Of a DNA stretch of 64,000 nucleotides, positions 44,911-51,717 are shown one piece after another; position 1 is the stretch's first letter; each line of letters opens with the position of its first letter. The notes beneath the pieces were generated by a model. It saw only the letters and a program-made list of their open reading frames with translations. It made no database searches and was not told the origin of the DNA. Origin of the DNA: Saprospiraceae bacterium (GTDB lineage Bacteria > Bacteroidota > Bacteroidia > Chitinophagales > Saprospiraceae); assembly GCA_026129545.1 (NCBI GenBank), contig JAHCHX010000002.1:496001-560000 (forward strand). The letters run 5' to 3'. The translations under genes and the position numbers were made by a program.

Positions 44911-45714
44911 ATGGAGGAAAAAACGTACCTCGACCAACTGATTGACCTGGGCTGGACCTTTGGCCCCAAAGTGCTTACCGCTTTTGCGTTGCTGTTTGGC
45001 GGCTTTTGGGTCATCAAACGTTTGACACAAGGCTTCGATGCCTTTCTGCGCCGCCGCCATGTGGACGAAAGCCTTCGCCCCTTCTTCACTTCCCTCGCGG
45101 ACACGGGCATGAAGGTCATTTTGATTTTCATGGTAGCCGACACGGTTGGCATCGAGACGACCTCCTTCATCGCGGTTTTTACGGCGGTGGCATTCTCGGT
45201 GGGGCTGGCCTTGCAGGGCAGCTTGGGCAATTTCGCCAGCGGCGTGCTCATCCTCTTGTTTCGTCCATACAAAGTGGGCGATTTGCTCACGGTGGAAGAC
45301 ACGATGGGGTTTGTGTCGGAAATTCAGATTTTTAGCACCGTGCTGACCACCGAACACGGAAAGAAGATAATCGTCCCCAACAGCAAAATGACCGAAGGCC
45401 CCATAGAGAAAGCGGCAAAAGGCGAATCCGTGCAAGTAGAAATCACTATTCTTCTTGACAGCGAAAACGACGTGGCCGCCATCCGTGCCGCCGCCGATGC
45501 CGCCGCCGCTCGCTGCCCGTGGCGATTGGCCGACATGGATACGGAAGTAGCCATCACTGGCCTCAGCCGCGACGACATGAAGGCCGAAATCGGTTGGTGG
45601 ACGCTGGGCGAAAACTATATCAAGACGTTTGACTTCATGCACGAGGCGCTCAGGGAAGAGTTTGCCGCACGAGGGGTGAAAGTGGCTAAAGAACGACGCA
45701 GAGAGAGCGTTTGA
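44911..45714 (+). CDS. small-conductance mechanosensitive channel (MscS family)
   Basis: 267 residues. Three N-terminal spans with the pore helix region AVAFSVGLALQGSLGNFASGVLILLFRPYKVGD, whose Gly/Ala-rich part is the MscS TM3 signature, followed by the cytoplasmic beta domain (VPNSKMTEGPIEKA) and C-terminal part. It releases osmolytes on hypo-osmotic shock. Shortest of the usual MscS sizes; alone. Confidence 0.9.
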   Translation: MEEKTYLDQLIDLGWTFGPKVLTAFALLFGGFWVIKRLTQGFDAFLRRRHVDESLRPFFTSLADTGMKVILIFMVADTVGIETTSFIAVFTAVAFSVGLALQGSLGNFASGVLILLFRPYKVGDLLTVEDTMGFVSEIQIFSTVLTTEHGKKIIVPNSKMTEGPIEKAAKGESVQVEITILLDSENDVAAIRAAADAAAARCPWRLADMDTEVAITGLSRDDMKAEIGWWTLGENYIKTFDFMHEALREEFAARGVKVAKERRRESV

Positions 45715-45726
45715 TAATTCGCTAAT

Positions 45727-45846
45727 GAGGATGTCTCACAAGCGCTAGCAGTTGATAGGATTGACAAAATTTACTGGATTAGCGCCCTTTTTTTGGAAAA
45801 AACCTGTAAACCTTGTCAATCGTGTCGAAATTTGAACTTGTCCTGA
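45727..45846 (-). repeat. family B dispersed element, copy 2 (inverted)
   Basis: About 120 bp starting GAGGATGTCTCACAAG and ending TTGAACTTGTCCTGAC. Matches the reverse complement of copies 1 and 3. Confidence 0.7.
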
Positions 45847-45864
45847 CTGGCACATTCCCCATTT

Positions 45865-45966
45865 ATACCTTGATTCGCTAGGATTTGTTAGATGAACATG
45901 ACTGATGTTCTTGATTTTTAGCAGATTGCGATTGCAGCCATGCCCAAAACCTAACGGCGCGAAGTA
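45865..45966 (+). repeat. family A dispersed element, copy 4
   Basis: About 102 bp, TATACCTTGATTCGCTAGG to GGCGCGAAGTA, 18 bp after family B copy 2. Confidence 0.75.
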
Positions 45967-45987
45967 CAGCATATTTCTTTCAAAGCG

Positions 45988-46320
45988 ATGCCTACCGACA
46001 AATTATTTCAACAAGCCTCGGCGCTCGTCAGAGAGCCGTTCGAAATGGAGACGGTGCCAGATTCGGAAGAAGAATTGATTGCTCTGCTCGCCGAACGCAT
46101 CGCCGAAATGCTTGAACGCCAGCCAGAGTATCTGATGAGCATGCTCTATCGCCTTGATGTGCTGGAGAAAAAAATCGTCCCCGTGATGCGCCCCGATGCG
46201 CCAGAACCAGCTAACTGGGGTCTTGCCCGTTTGGTGTTGGAGCGCCAAAAAGAGCGGCTCGAGACCAAGCGGACGGTAAAAATAGAGCCTTTGGAAGGCA
46301 TGAAGGATTGGGAGTGGTGA
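45988..46320 (+). CDS. small hypothetical protein
   Basis: 110 residues, acidic and helical (EEELIALLAERIAEMLERQP, YLMSMLYRLDVLEKKI), ending in Trp-rich EGMKDWEW. No family recognised. The shape is like small proteins found widely in Bacteroidota and cyanobacteria beside repeats. It lies 21 bp after family A copy 4. Confidence 0.5.
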   Translation: MPTDKLFQQASALVREPFEMETVPDSEEELIALLAERIAEMLERQPEYLMSMLYRLDVLEKKIVPVMRPDAPEPANWGLARLVLERQKERLETKRTVKIEPLEGMKDWEW

Positions 46321-46560
46321 GGAGAGTCGCAGCCCCCCCCCCTTTCACCCCGTATGTTAAATCTCCCCCACCCCCTTGCCCACGTCGCCGCCCCTCCCTA
46401 CATTAGCCCACGCCAAGACGTTGGCGCGCCTAATCCCCTCCCACCACGTTGCCCGGCACGACGGGCGGCACGCTTTAATCTCACCCTGTGACCCGAACGC
46501 CCCCCGTGGCTTGCGCCGCGTCCGTTTTTGTTTCACCATTTTTTCTCACTTTTTCGTCCG
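46321..46560. other. leader with a 10-C run
   Basis: No gene. A C-homopolymer of ten lies at 46333-46342, about 220 bp upstream of the dockerin-like gene. Composition becomes steadily GC-richer toward that gene. Confidence 0.4.
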
Positions 46561-47856
46561 ATGAGCAATCCCCGCACCCGTCCCCGCATTTGGCGGCTTG
46601 CCGCCCTCTCACCCGTTGTTTTTTGCCTGCTGCTCAAGAGCATGGCCCAAGCGCAGCCCGCCCCCGGCGCGGCCGACGAGCGGGGCATCCCCGTGCCCGG
46701 TGTCGTGTTCGAGCAAAGGCGCGACGAGATGACGGGAGCCGTCGTCATCACCCCCACCAAAAACGGCGACCCCCTCAACGGCGTGACCACCTTCGACCTT
46801 GTGCTCATATCAAGACACATACTCGGGCTGGAAGTCCTGGACAGCCCGTATAAGATGATTGCCGCCGACGCGAACATGTCGAACTCTATCACCACCTTCG
46901 ACGTGGTGGAAATACGAAAGCTCATTCTGGGCATCTACAGCGAGTTCCCCAACAACACCGCCTGGCGCTTCGTGGACGCTGCGTATGACTTCCCGAACCC
47001 GGCCAATCCGTTTCAAAATACACCGTTCCCCGAAAGCCGGACAGGTTTCGACGCGCAGGGCGGCGACAAGGCGAGCTTCGTGGCCGTCAAGGTGGGCGAC
47101 GTGAACCACACGGCCATGGGGGTTGACAGGGGGACGGGGGGCTGCCCCACCGTCCCGCTCGCGTGGGGCAGCCCGGCGGCCAAGCCGGGCCAGACGGTGA
47201 CGGTGGCGGTGTCGCACGCGGGCGCCGCGCCGCTGCGGGCCTTTCAACTGGGGCTTCGCTTCGACCCGGCGCTGCTGCGCCTGCTGGGCCCCTCTCAAGG
47301 CGACCTGCCGGGCTATCAGGCCGACCATTTTGGCCTGACGAGGGTGTCGGGGGGCGAGATACGGACCCTGTGGCACGCGCTCGACCCCGACGAGCCGGAG
47401 CGGGTGGCGGAGCCGGGGGCGACGCTGTTCCACCTGACCTTCGAGGCGCTCGGCCCGCTGCCCGAGGGCGGCCTCCCGCTGTGGCTCGACGAGAGGGTGC
47501 TGCCCTGCGCGGCATGGCTGCCCGACGACACGGAGTGCGCCGTGACGCAGGCATCCGCGCCCGTCGCCGAGCGCGCGGCGGCTGCCGCGCCGGTTGCGGG
47601 GTCGCTGCGCGTGAGCGCCCGGCCCAACCCCACCTCCGGCGAGGCGACGCTCGCGCTGAGCGGCGCGTCGGGGGGCAAGGCGCGCGTGTCGCTGCTCGAC
47701 GCTTTTGGCAACCGCCTGCTGCTGCGCGACGTGGCGCTGGGGGCCGACGGGCAGGAAGTGGCGCTGCCGGAACTGGCCCGCCTGCCCGCCGGGGTGTACC
47801 GCTGGCAGGTGCAAGCCAACGGCGAGACGGCGCAGGGGCACCTGGTGAAGCAGTGA
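46561..47856 (+). CDS. secreted protein with dockerin-like and cohesin-like parts and a T9SS sorting domain
   Basis: 431 residues from ATG 46561 (basic n-region then FCLLLKSMAQAQ, a signal peptide). About 68-125: two dockerin-type loops with helices, NGDPLNGVTTFDLVLISRH and DANMSNSITTFDVVEIRKL, plus VGDVNHTAM at about 178. About 205-325: a cohesin-like beta domain (PGQTVTVAVSHAGAAPLRAF). About 350-431: a Por/T9SS C-terminal domain (RPNPTSGEATLALSG, PAGVYRWQVQANGE). Very GC-rich with strong GC at third positions, unlike its neighbours. Probably exported to the cell surface; partner unknown. Confidence 0.75.
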   Translation: MSNPRTRPRIWRLAALSPVVFCLLLKSMAQAQPAPGAADERGIPVPGVVFEQRRDEMTGAVVITPTKNGDPLNGVTTFDLVLISRHILGLEVLDSPYKMIAADANMSNSITTFDVVEIRKLILGIYSEFPNNTAWRFVDAAYDFPNPANPFQNTPFPESRTGFDAQGGDKASFVAVKVGDVNHTAMGVDRGTGGCPTVPLAWGSPAAKPGQTVTVAVSHAGAAPLRAFQLGLRFDPALLRLLGPSQGDLPGYQADHFGLTRVSGGEIRTLWHALDPDEPERVAEPGATLFHLTFEALGPLPEGGLPLWLDERVLPCAAWLPDDTECAVTQASAPVAERAAAAAPVAGSLRVSARPNPTSGEATLALSGASGGKARVSLLDAFGNRLLLRDVALGADGQEVALPELARLPAGVYRWQVQANGETAQGHLVKQ

Positions 47857-47874
47857 GTGTTTTTTGGGCATGTA

Positions 47875-47905
47875 GTGGCCGGGCGGCTCAACGTCGCCCG
47901 GCCAC
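47875..47905. terminator. GC-rich hairpin, probable terminator
   Basis: GTGGCCGGGCG and CGCCCGGCCAC form an 11-bp stem with a 9-nt loop, 18 bp after the dockerin-like gene. There is no T run directly after it. Confidence 0.45.
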
Positions 47906-47929
47906 CAGCCAACCCCTTTCAGGACACTC

Positions 47930-48049
47930 GAGGCCGTCCCACAAGTTTAAATTTCGACAGGATTAACAAGGTTTACAGGTTTTTTTACCCGAAAAAGGGC
48001 GCGAATCTTGTCAATCCTGTCAAACAAACATCACTCGTGAGACATCCCC
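47930..48049 (+). repeat. family B dispersed element, copy 3
   Basis: About 120 bp, GAGGCCGTCCCACAAG to TGAGACATCCCC, close to copy 1 along its length. Confidence 0.75.
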
Positions 48050-48115
48050 GAATCAAGGGCGACCTTGGGCATTTATTTAAATGTTCGATGCCCAATGCTC
48101 AATGTGCAATGACTT

Positions 48116-48249
48116 ATGCGAATCAAGGGTTAGAGAATTGACTTCATTTTAAGCGACTTACGTTTACGAAACTTTCAAAAGTTTCGTAAACGTGGGCGCT
48201 TAAAAATATGATTTTCAACACTTTGGATTTTCCAACTCTTGATTTGCAT
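48116..48249 (-). repeat. family C palindromic element, copy 2 (inverted)
   Basis: 134 bp, ATGCGAATCAAGGGTTAG to CTCTTGATTTGCAT. The 32-bp palindrome at 48161-48192 is the exact reverse complement of the one in copy 1. About 30 extra bases sit between the palindrome and the right end. It ends 33 bp before the next ATG. Confidence 0.75.
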
Positions 48250-48282
48250 GACTTACACGAACCGAACACAATTTTTATTCTC

Positions 48283-51054
48283 ATGAAAAACATCCTCCTC
48301 CTCTCCATACTCCTCCTCGGGGCGCTCGGCCCCGCCCGCTCCCAAAAGCGCCTCCACGTCAGCCACGCGGCCACCGGGCAGAACAACGGCTCGTCGTGGA
48401 CGGACGCCTACGCCGACCTGCAGGCCGCCCTCGCCGCGGCCCAGCCCGGCGACGAGGTGTGGGTGGCCGAGGGAGAGTACAGGCCTACCTCCGGCACCGA
48501 CCGCACTGTTTCCTTCACGCTCAAGAGCGGCGTGGCGCTCTACGGCGGCTTCGCGGGCACCGAGGCCGACCTCGCGCAGCGCGACTGGCAGGCGCGCCCC
48601 ACCGTGCTGAGCGGCGACATCGGCGCGGCGGGCGACAGCACCGACAACTCCTACAACGTGGTGTACATGCACCACCCCGACAGCGGCACCGTGCTCGACG
48701 GCTTTTTCGTCCGCCACGGCACGGCGGACTTCAGCGAGGTGACCCCCTCGCGCGACCGGCGCAAGTGCGGCGGCGGGCTGTACGTGGAGGGCAAGGACGG
48801 GGACGCCTACGCGGACATCCGCAACTGCGTGTTCGAGCGCAACACGGCCCGCATCTTTGGCGGCGGCGTCATGGTCAACGGCGAGGGGTTCGGCTCGGCG
48901 GGGCCGCGGCTGCTCGGCTGCCGCTTCGAGGGCAACGTCGCGCTCAACAGCGGCGGCGGCGTGGCCCGCTTCGGGGCCAGCTGGGTGGAGCGGGGCACGG
49001 AGTACGAGGGCTGCGCGTTCGTCGGCAACCGGGCGGGACAGCGCGGGGGCGGGCTGTACCACGCGGACGCGGAGGGGGCCGACCAGTTGGACATGCTCGA
49101 CTGCCGGTTCGAGGGCAACCACGCGCCGCGCGGCGGCGGGGCGTACCTGTCGCTGGGCCGGCTCGACGGCGCGCGCTGCGTCATCGCCGGCACCGACTTC
49201 GCGGGCAACACCGGGCACGACGGGGGCGCCCTGCGGCTGTGGCCCCACAACGACAGGCCCACCAAGTCCCTGTGGCTGGACAGGTGCCGCTTCGAGGGAA
49301 ACTATTTCGTCCCTTCCGGGCAGGTGCCCACGCCCACACAGGCGGTGTTTGTTGACCAGTTCGGGATGGCGGGGGCGGAGTGCCGGGTGACACGGTGCGA
49401 GCTCCTCGGCAACTCGGGCTGGGACAGGATACTTTCGATTGGCTGGAACAATGTCTTTTGCCGGATGAGCGAGAACCGATACGTTGGAAACTTGGCAATC
49501 AGCGATATGGCCCTCTACGGAAGCGCCTCCAAGATTGAGACGTTTTCCGAGTTGTTCAGTCGCAACAAAACTAACCACATCTACAGAGTTTCTCCAAACA
49601 AGCACACGACCATAAAGAACGCGCTCGTCGAGGGAAACTATGTACTCAGTACCTACATCTCGCGAGCAAACGGGACATCCGACAGCCTGTTTCTCGCAAA
49701 CTGCGTTTTCTCGAACAATGTGCCCCCCCCAGAATCTGCCTTGGGCGGCCCCGGCAAACATTTCAGGATGTGGAACTCCGTGCTCAACGATTCGCTGAGC
49801 GATTATTCGGTGTACTTGTTTCTGCGCGGGACGGAAAGCAGCGAGGTGGAGCATTCTTTTTTTAGAAACATTGACTGCACCTTTTATTTCAGCAATCTCG
49901 TGTGCGGCCCCGGCCTCATCGTCGGCGGCGACCCCATGTTCGTCAACCCCGCCGCGGGCGACTTCCGCCTCCAGGGCTGCTCGCCCCTCGTCAACGCCGG
50001 CAACAACCTCCACGCCGCCAGCATCCCCACCGACCTCGCCGGAAACCCCCGCATCCAGGACGGCACGGTGGACATCGGCGCCTACGAAACCCCCGCCCTC
50101 GCCCTCGCCGCAGCGCCGGACGTCAAGGCCGCCTGCGCGGGCCTGCCCGACGGCGCCATCGCCCTGCCGCTCGTCGGCGAATGCCCGCCCCTCGCCTTCG
50201 AGTGGCAGTCCGGCCCCCTCTCCGGCGACTCGCTCTCCGGCCTCGCCCCCGGCAACTACCTGCTCACCGTCACCGACGCCAGGGGAAACTCCCTGACGGC
50301 CTCCGTCACGGTGCCCGCCGCCCCCGCGCCCACCCTGCAGGTGGACGGCCAGCCCATCTCCTGCTTCGGCGCCGCCGACGCCATGCTCTCCGTCAGGGCG
50401 CTCACCGGGAAGCCCCCCTTCGCCTACCTGTGGTCGCCCTCCGGCGCCACAGACTCGGTGGACACGGGCCTCGGCCCCGGCCCGGCCTCCGTCACCGTCA
50501 CCGACGGCTGGGGCTGCACGGCCACCTTCTCCTTCGACATCCCCGAGCCGGACACCCTGCAGTTCGCCGCCACCGTCACCCGGCCCTCCACGCCCCAGAG
50601 CGCCGACGGGGGCATCGTGGTGAACAGCGTGACGGGCGGCACGCCGCCCTACGCCTACCTGTGGGAGCCGGGCGGCAGCATGGAGGCCATTCTTGCGGGG
50701 CTGTCGGAGGGCACCTACGCGCTGACGGTGACGGACGCGCGGGGCTGCGAGGCGGCGTGGACGTTCGAGGTGAAGGCGCTGGTGGGCGTGACGGAGGCGG
50801 AGGGCGTGGCCATGCTGGTCATCTGGCCGAACCCGGCGGGGGAGGGGGCGTGGCTGCGGTGGGAGGGGGCGATGCCGTCGGTGCTGGAGATGTACGACGC
50901 TCGGGGTCGGCTGGTTCGGTCGGAGCGGGTGTCGGCGGCGGGCGCGGCGTGGCGGGTGGGTCTGGGGGGCTTGGCCGCCGGGGCGTACGCGGTGATTTTG
51001 CGCGATGGGAGTGGCAAGGCGGTGGGTGTGGGAAGGTTGGTGAGGGGTTATTGA
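48283..51054 (+). CDS. secreted beta-helix protein with SprB repeats and T9SS sorting domain
   Basis: 923 residues from ATG 48283 (signal peptide MKNILLLSILLLGALGPARS). About 25-610: right-handed beta-helix with Cys-containing rungs such as NCVFERNTARIFGGGVMVNG, CRFEGNVALNSGGG and CAFVGNRAGQRGGG, closing with DIGAYETP. Then three SprB-type repeats (PFAYLWSPSG, GTYALTVTDARGCEA). The end is a T9SS domain (IWPNPAGEGAWLRWEG). Likely a surface adhesin or polymer-binding protein. Mostly about as GC-rich as the preceding gene, but 49420-49900 is much less so. Confidence 0.8.
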   Translation: MKNILLLSILLLGALGPARSQKRLHVSHAATGQNNGSSWTDAYADLQAALAAAQPGDEVWVAEGEYRPTSGTDRTVSFTLKSGVALYGGFAGTEADLAQRDWQARPTVLSGDIGAAGDSTDNSYNVVYMHHPDSGTVLDGFFVRHGTADFSEVTPSRDRRKCGGGLYVEGKDGDAYADIRNCVFERNTARIFGGGVMVNGEGFGSAGPRLLGCRFEGNVALNSGGGVARFGASWVERGTEYEGCAFVGNRAGQRGGGLYHADAEGADQLDMLDCRFEGNHAPRGGGAYLSLGRLDGARCVIAGTDFAGNTGHDGGALRLWPHNDRPTKSLWLDRCRFEGNYFVPSGQVPTPTQAVFVDQFGMAGAECRVTRCELLGNSGWDRILSIGWNNVFCRMSENRYVGNLAISDMALYGSASKIETFSELFSRNKTNHIYRVSPNKHTTIKNALVEGNYVLSTYISRANGTSDSLFLANCVFSNNVPPPESALGGPGKHFRMWNSVLNDSLSDYSVYLFLRGTESSEVEHSFFRNIDCTFYFSNLVCGPGLIVGGDPMFVNPAAGDFRLQGCSPLVNAGNNLHAASIPTDLAGNPRIQDGTVDIGAYETPALALAAAPDVKAACAGLPDGAIALPLVGECPPLAFEWQSGPLSGDSLSGLAPGNYLLTVTDARGNSLTASVTVPAAPAPTLQVDGQPISCFGAADAMLSVRALTGKPPFAYLWSPSGATDSVDTGLGPGPASVTVTDGWGCTATFSFDIPEPDTLQFAATVTRPSTPQSADGGIVVNSVTGGTPPYAYLWEPGGSMEAILAGLSEGTYALTVTDARGCEAAWTFEVKALVGVTEAEGVAMLVIWPNPAGEGAWLRWEGAMPSVLEMYDARGRLVRSERVSAAGAAWRVGLGGLAAGAYAVILRDGSGKAVGVGRLVRGY

Positions 51055-51122
51055 GGGTTATTAGGGGTTATTAGGGGTTATTAGGGGTTATTAGAGGGGT
51101 CATTGGGGTCATTAGGGGGCAT
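51045..51122 (+). repeat. tandem repeat of GGGGTTATTA
   Basis: About six 10-nt units, then two GGGGTCATT-like units. The first unit contains the stop codon of the beta-helix gene. Confidence 0.75.
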
Positions 51123-51226
51123 TATACGTTGATTCGCTAAGATTTGTCAGATGCTCATGATTGTTATCCCTGATTTTGAGCAGAATGCATTTTTTTGTCA
51201 TGCCCAAAACCTGACGGCACGAAGTA
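51123..51226 (+). repeat. family A dispersed element, copy 5
   Basis: About 104 bp, TATACGTTGATTCGCTAAG to GGCACGAAGTA, directly after the tandem repeat. Confidence 0.7.
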
Positions 51227-51717
51227 TGCATAAACGCGAGTTCGGGGTTAATGAAGCCTATCAGTATTCGAATTGGCGCATCACTTGCTTCATTCGCAGC
51301 AATTGTTCCATAAATTATTGGGCATGGGTACGCGAAACATGAATCATCCCGAATTTTTGCCCATATCCCGGCCCACTGGGGCAAAAATTCGGGATGATTC
51401 ATGTTAAGGAAGTGTGCTCCCTACCAAAGTTGATTCTCAAAGAACTAATCTCCAAATTCACGTTAACCCGCCTTCCCATTCTTCTAAAACAAAACACCGT
51501 TTGGCATTTTCTCAGAAAAATAAACGAGGAAAGAAACCAACCACCGCCTACCCAAATTTTACTTGTGTCTAAATTGGCCTTATTGTAAAGTTCACGCTTA
51601 GAATTTCGCAGGTGTTTCCTTTCTTTGCCGTTCGCTGCGACAGTGCCCGCGGACTGTCAAGCAGATATTTTTACAAACACTCATTTTTACACTTTCACCA
51701 ACTTTTGTTTTGTTAGT
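51227..51717. other. leader region of the SusC operon
   Basis: About 490 bp without a supported gene. It contains the long hairpin at 51336-51405 and an AT-rich stretch running into the SusC start. No exact TAnnTTTG element with a partner was found. Confidence 0.4.
51336..51405. repeat. 27-bp perfect inverted repeat
   Basis: Arms 51336-51362 and 51379-51405 (AACATGAATCATCCCGAATT... and complement) are perfect over 27 bp with a 16-nt loop. It could be a terminator-like barrier or a mobile-element relic. Confidence 0.7.

Noticed and set aside
45745..45972. Minus-strand frames through family A copies with similar peptides (also 15167-15421 and 51112-51402)
   Set aside because: The shared peptide comes from shared DNA. 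Copy 1 has a stop in that frame and copy 3 a one-base deletion, so coding is not conserved.
46810..47871. 353-residue minus-strand frame
   Set aside because: Antisense to the dockerin-like gene, Arg-rich, no protein features.
48253..50013. 586-residue minus-strand frame
   Set aside because: Antisense to the beta-helix gene; long frames on both strands are expected in such GC-rich sequence, and the plus frame has clear domains.
51394..51588. 64-residue plus-strand frame upstream of susC
   Set aside because: Begins inside the long hairpin and has no family features; probably part of the leader.
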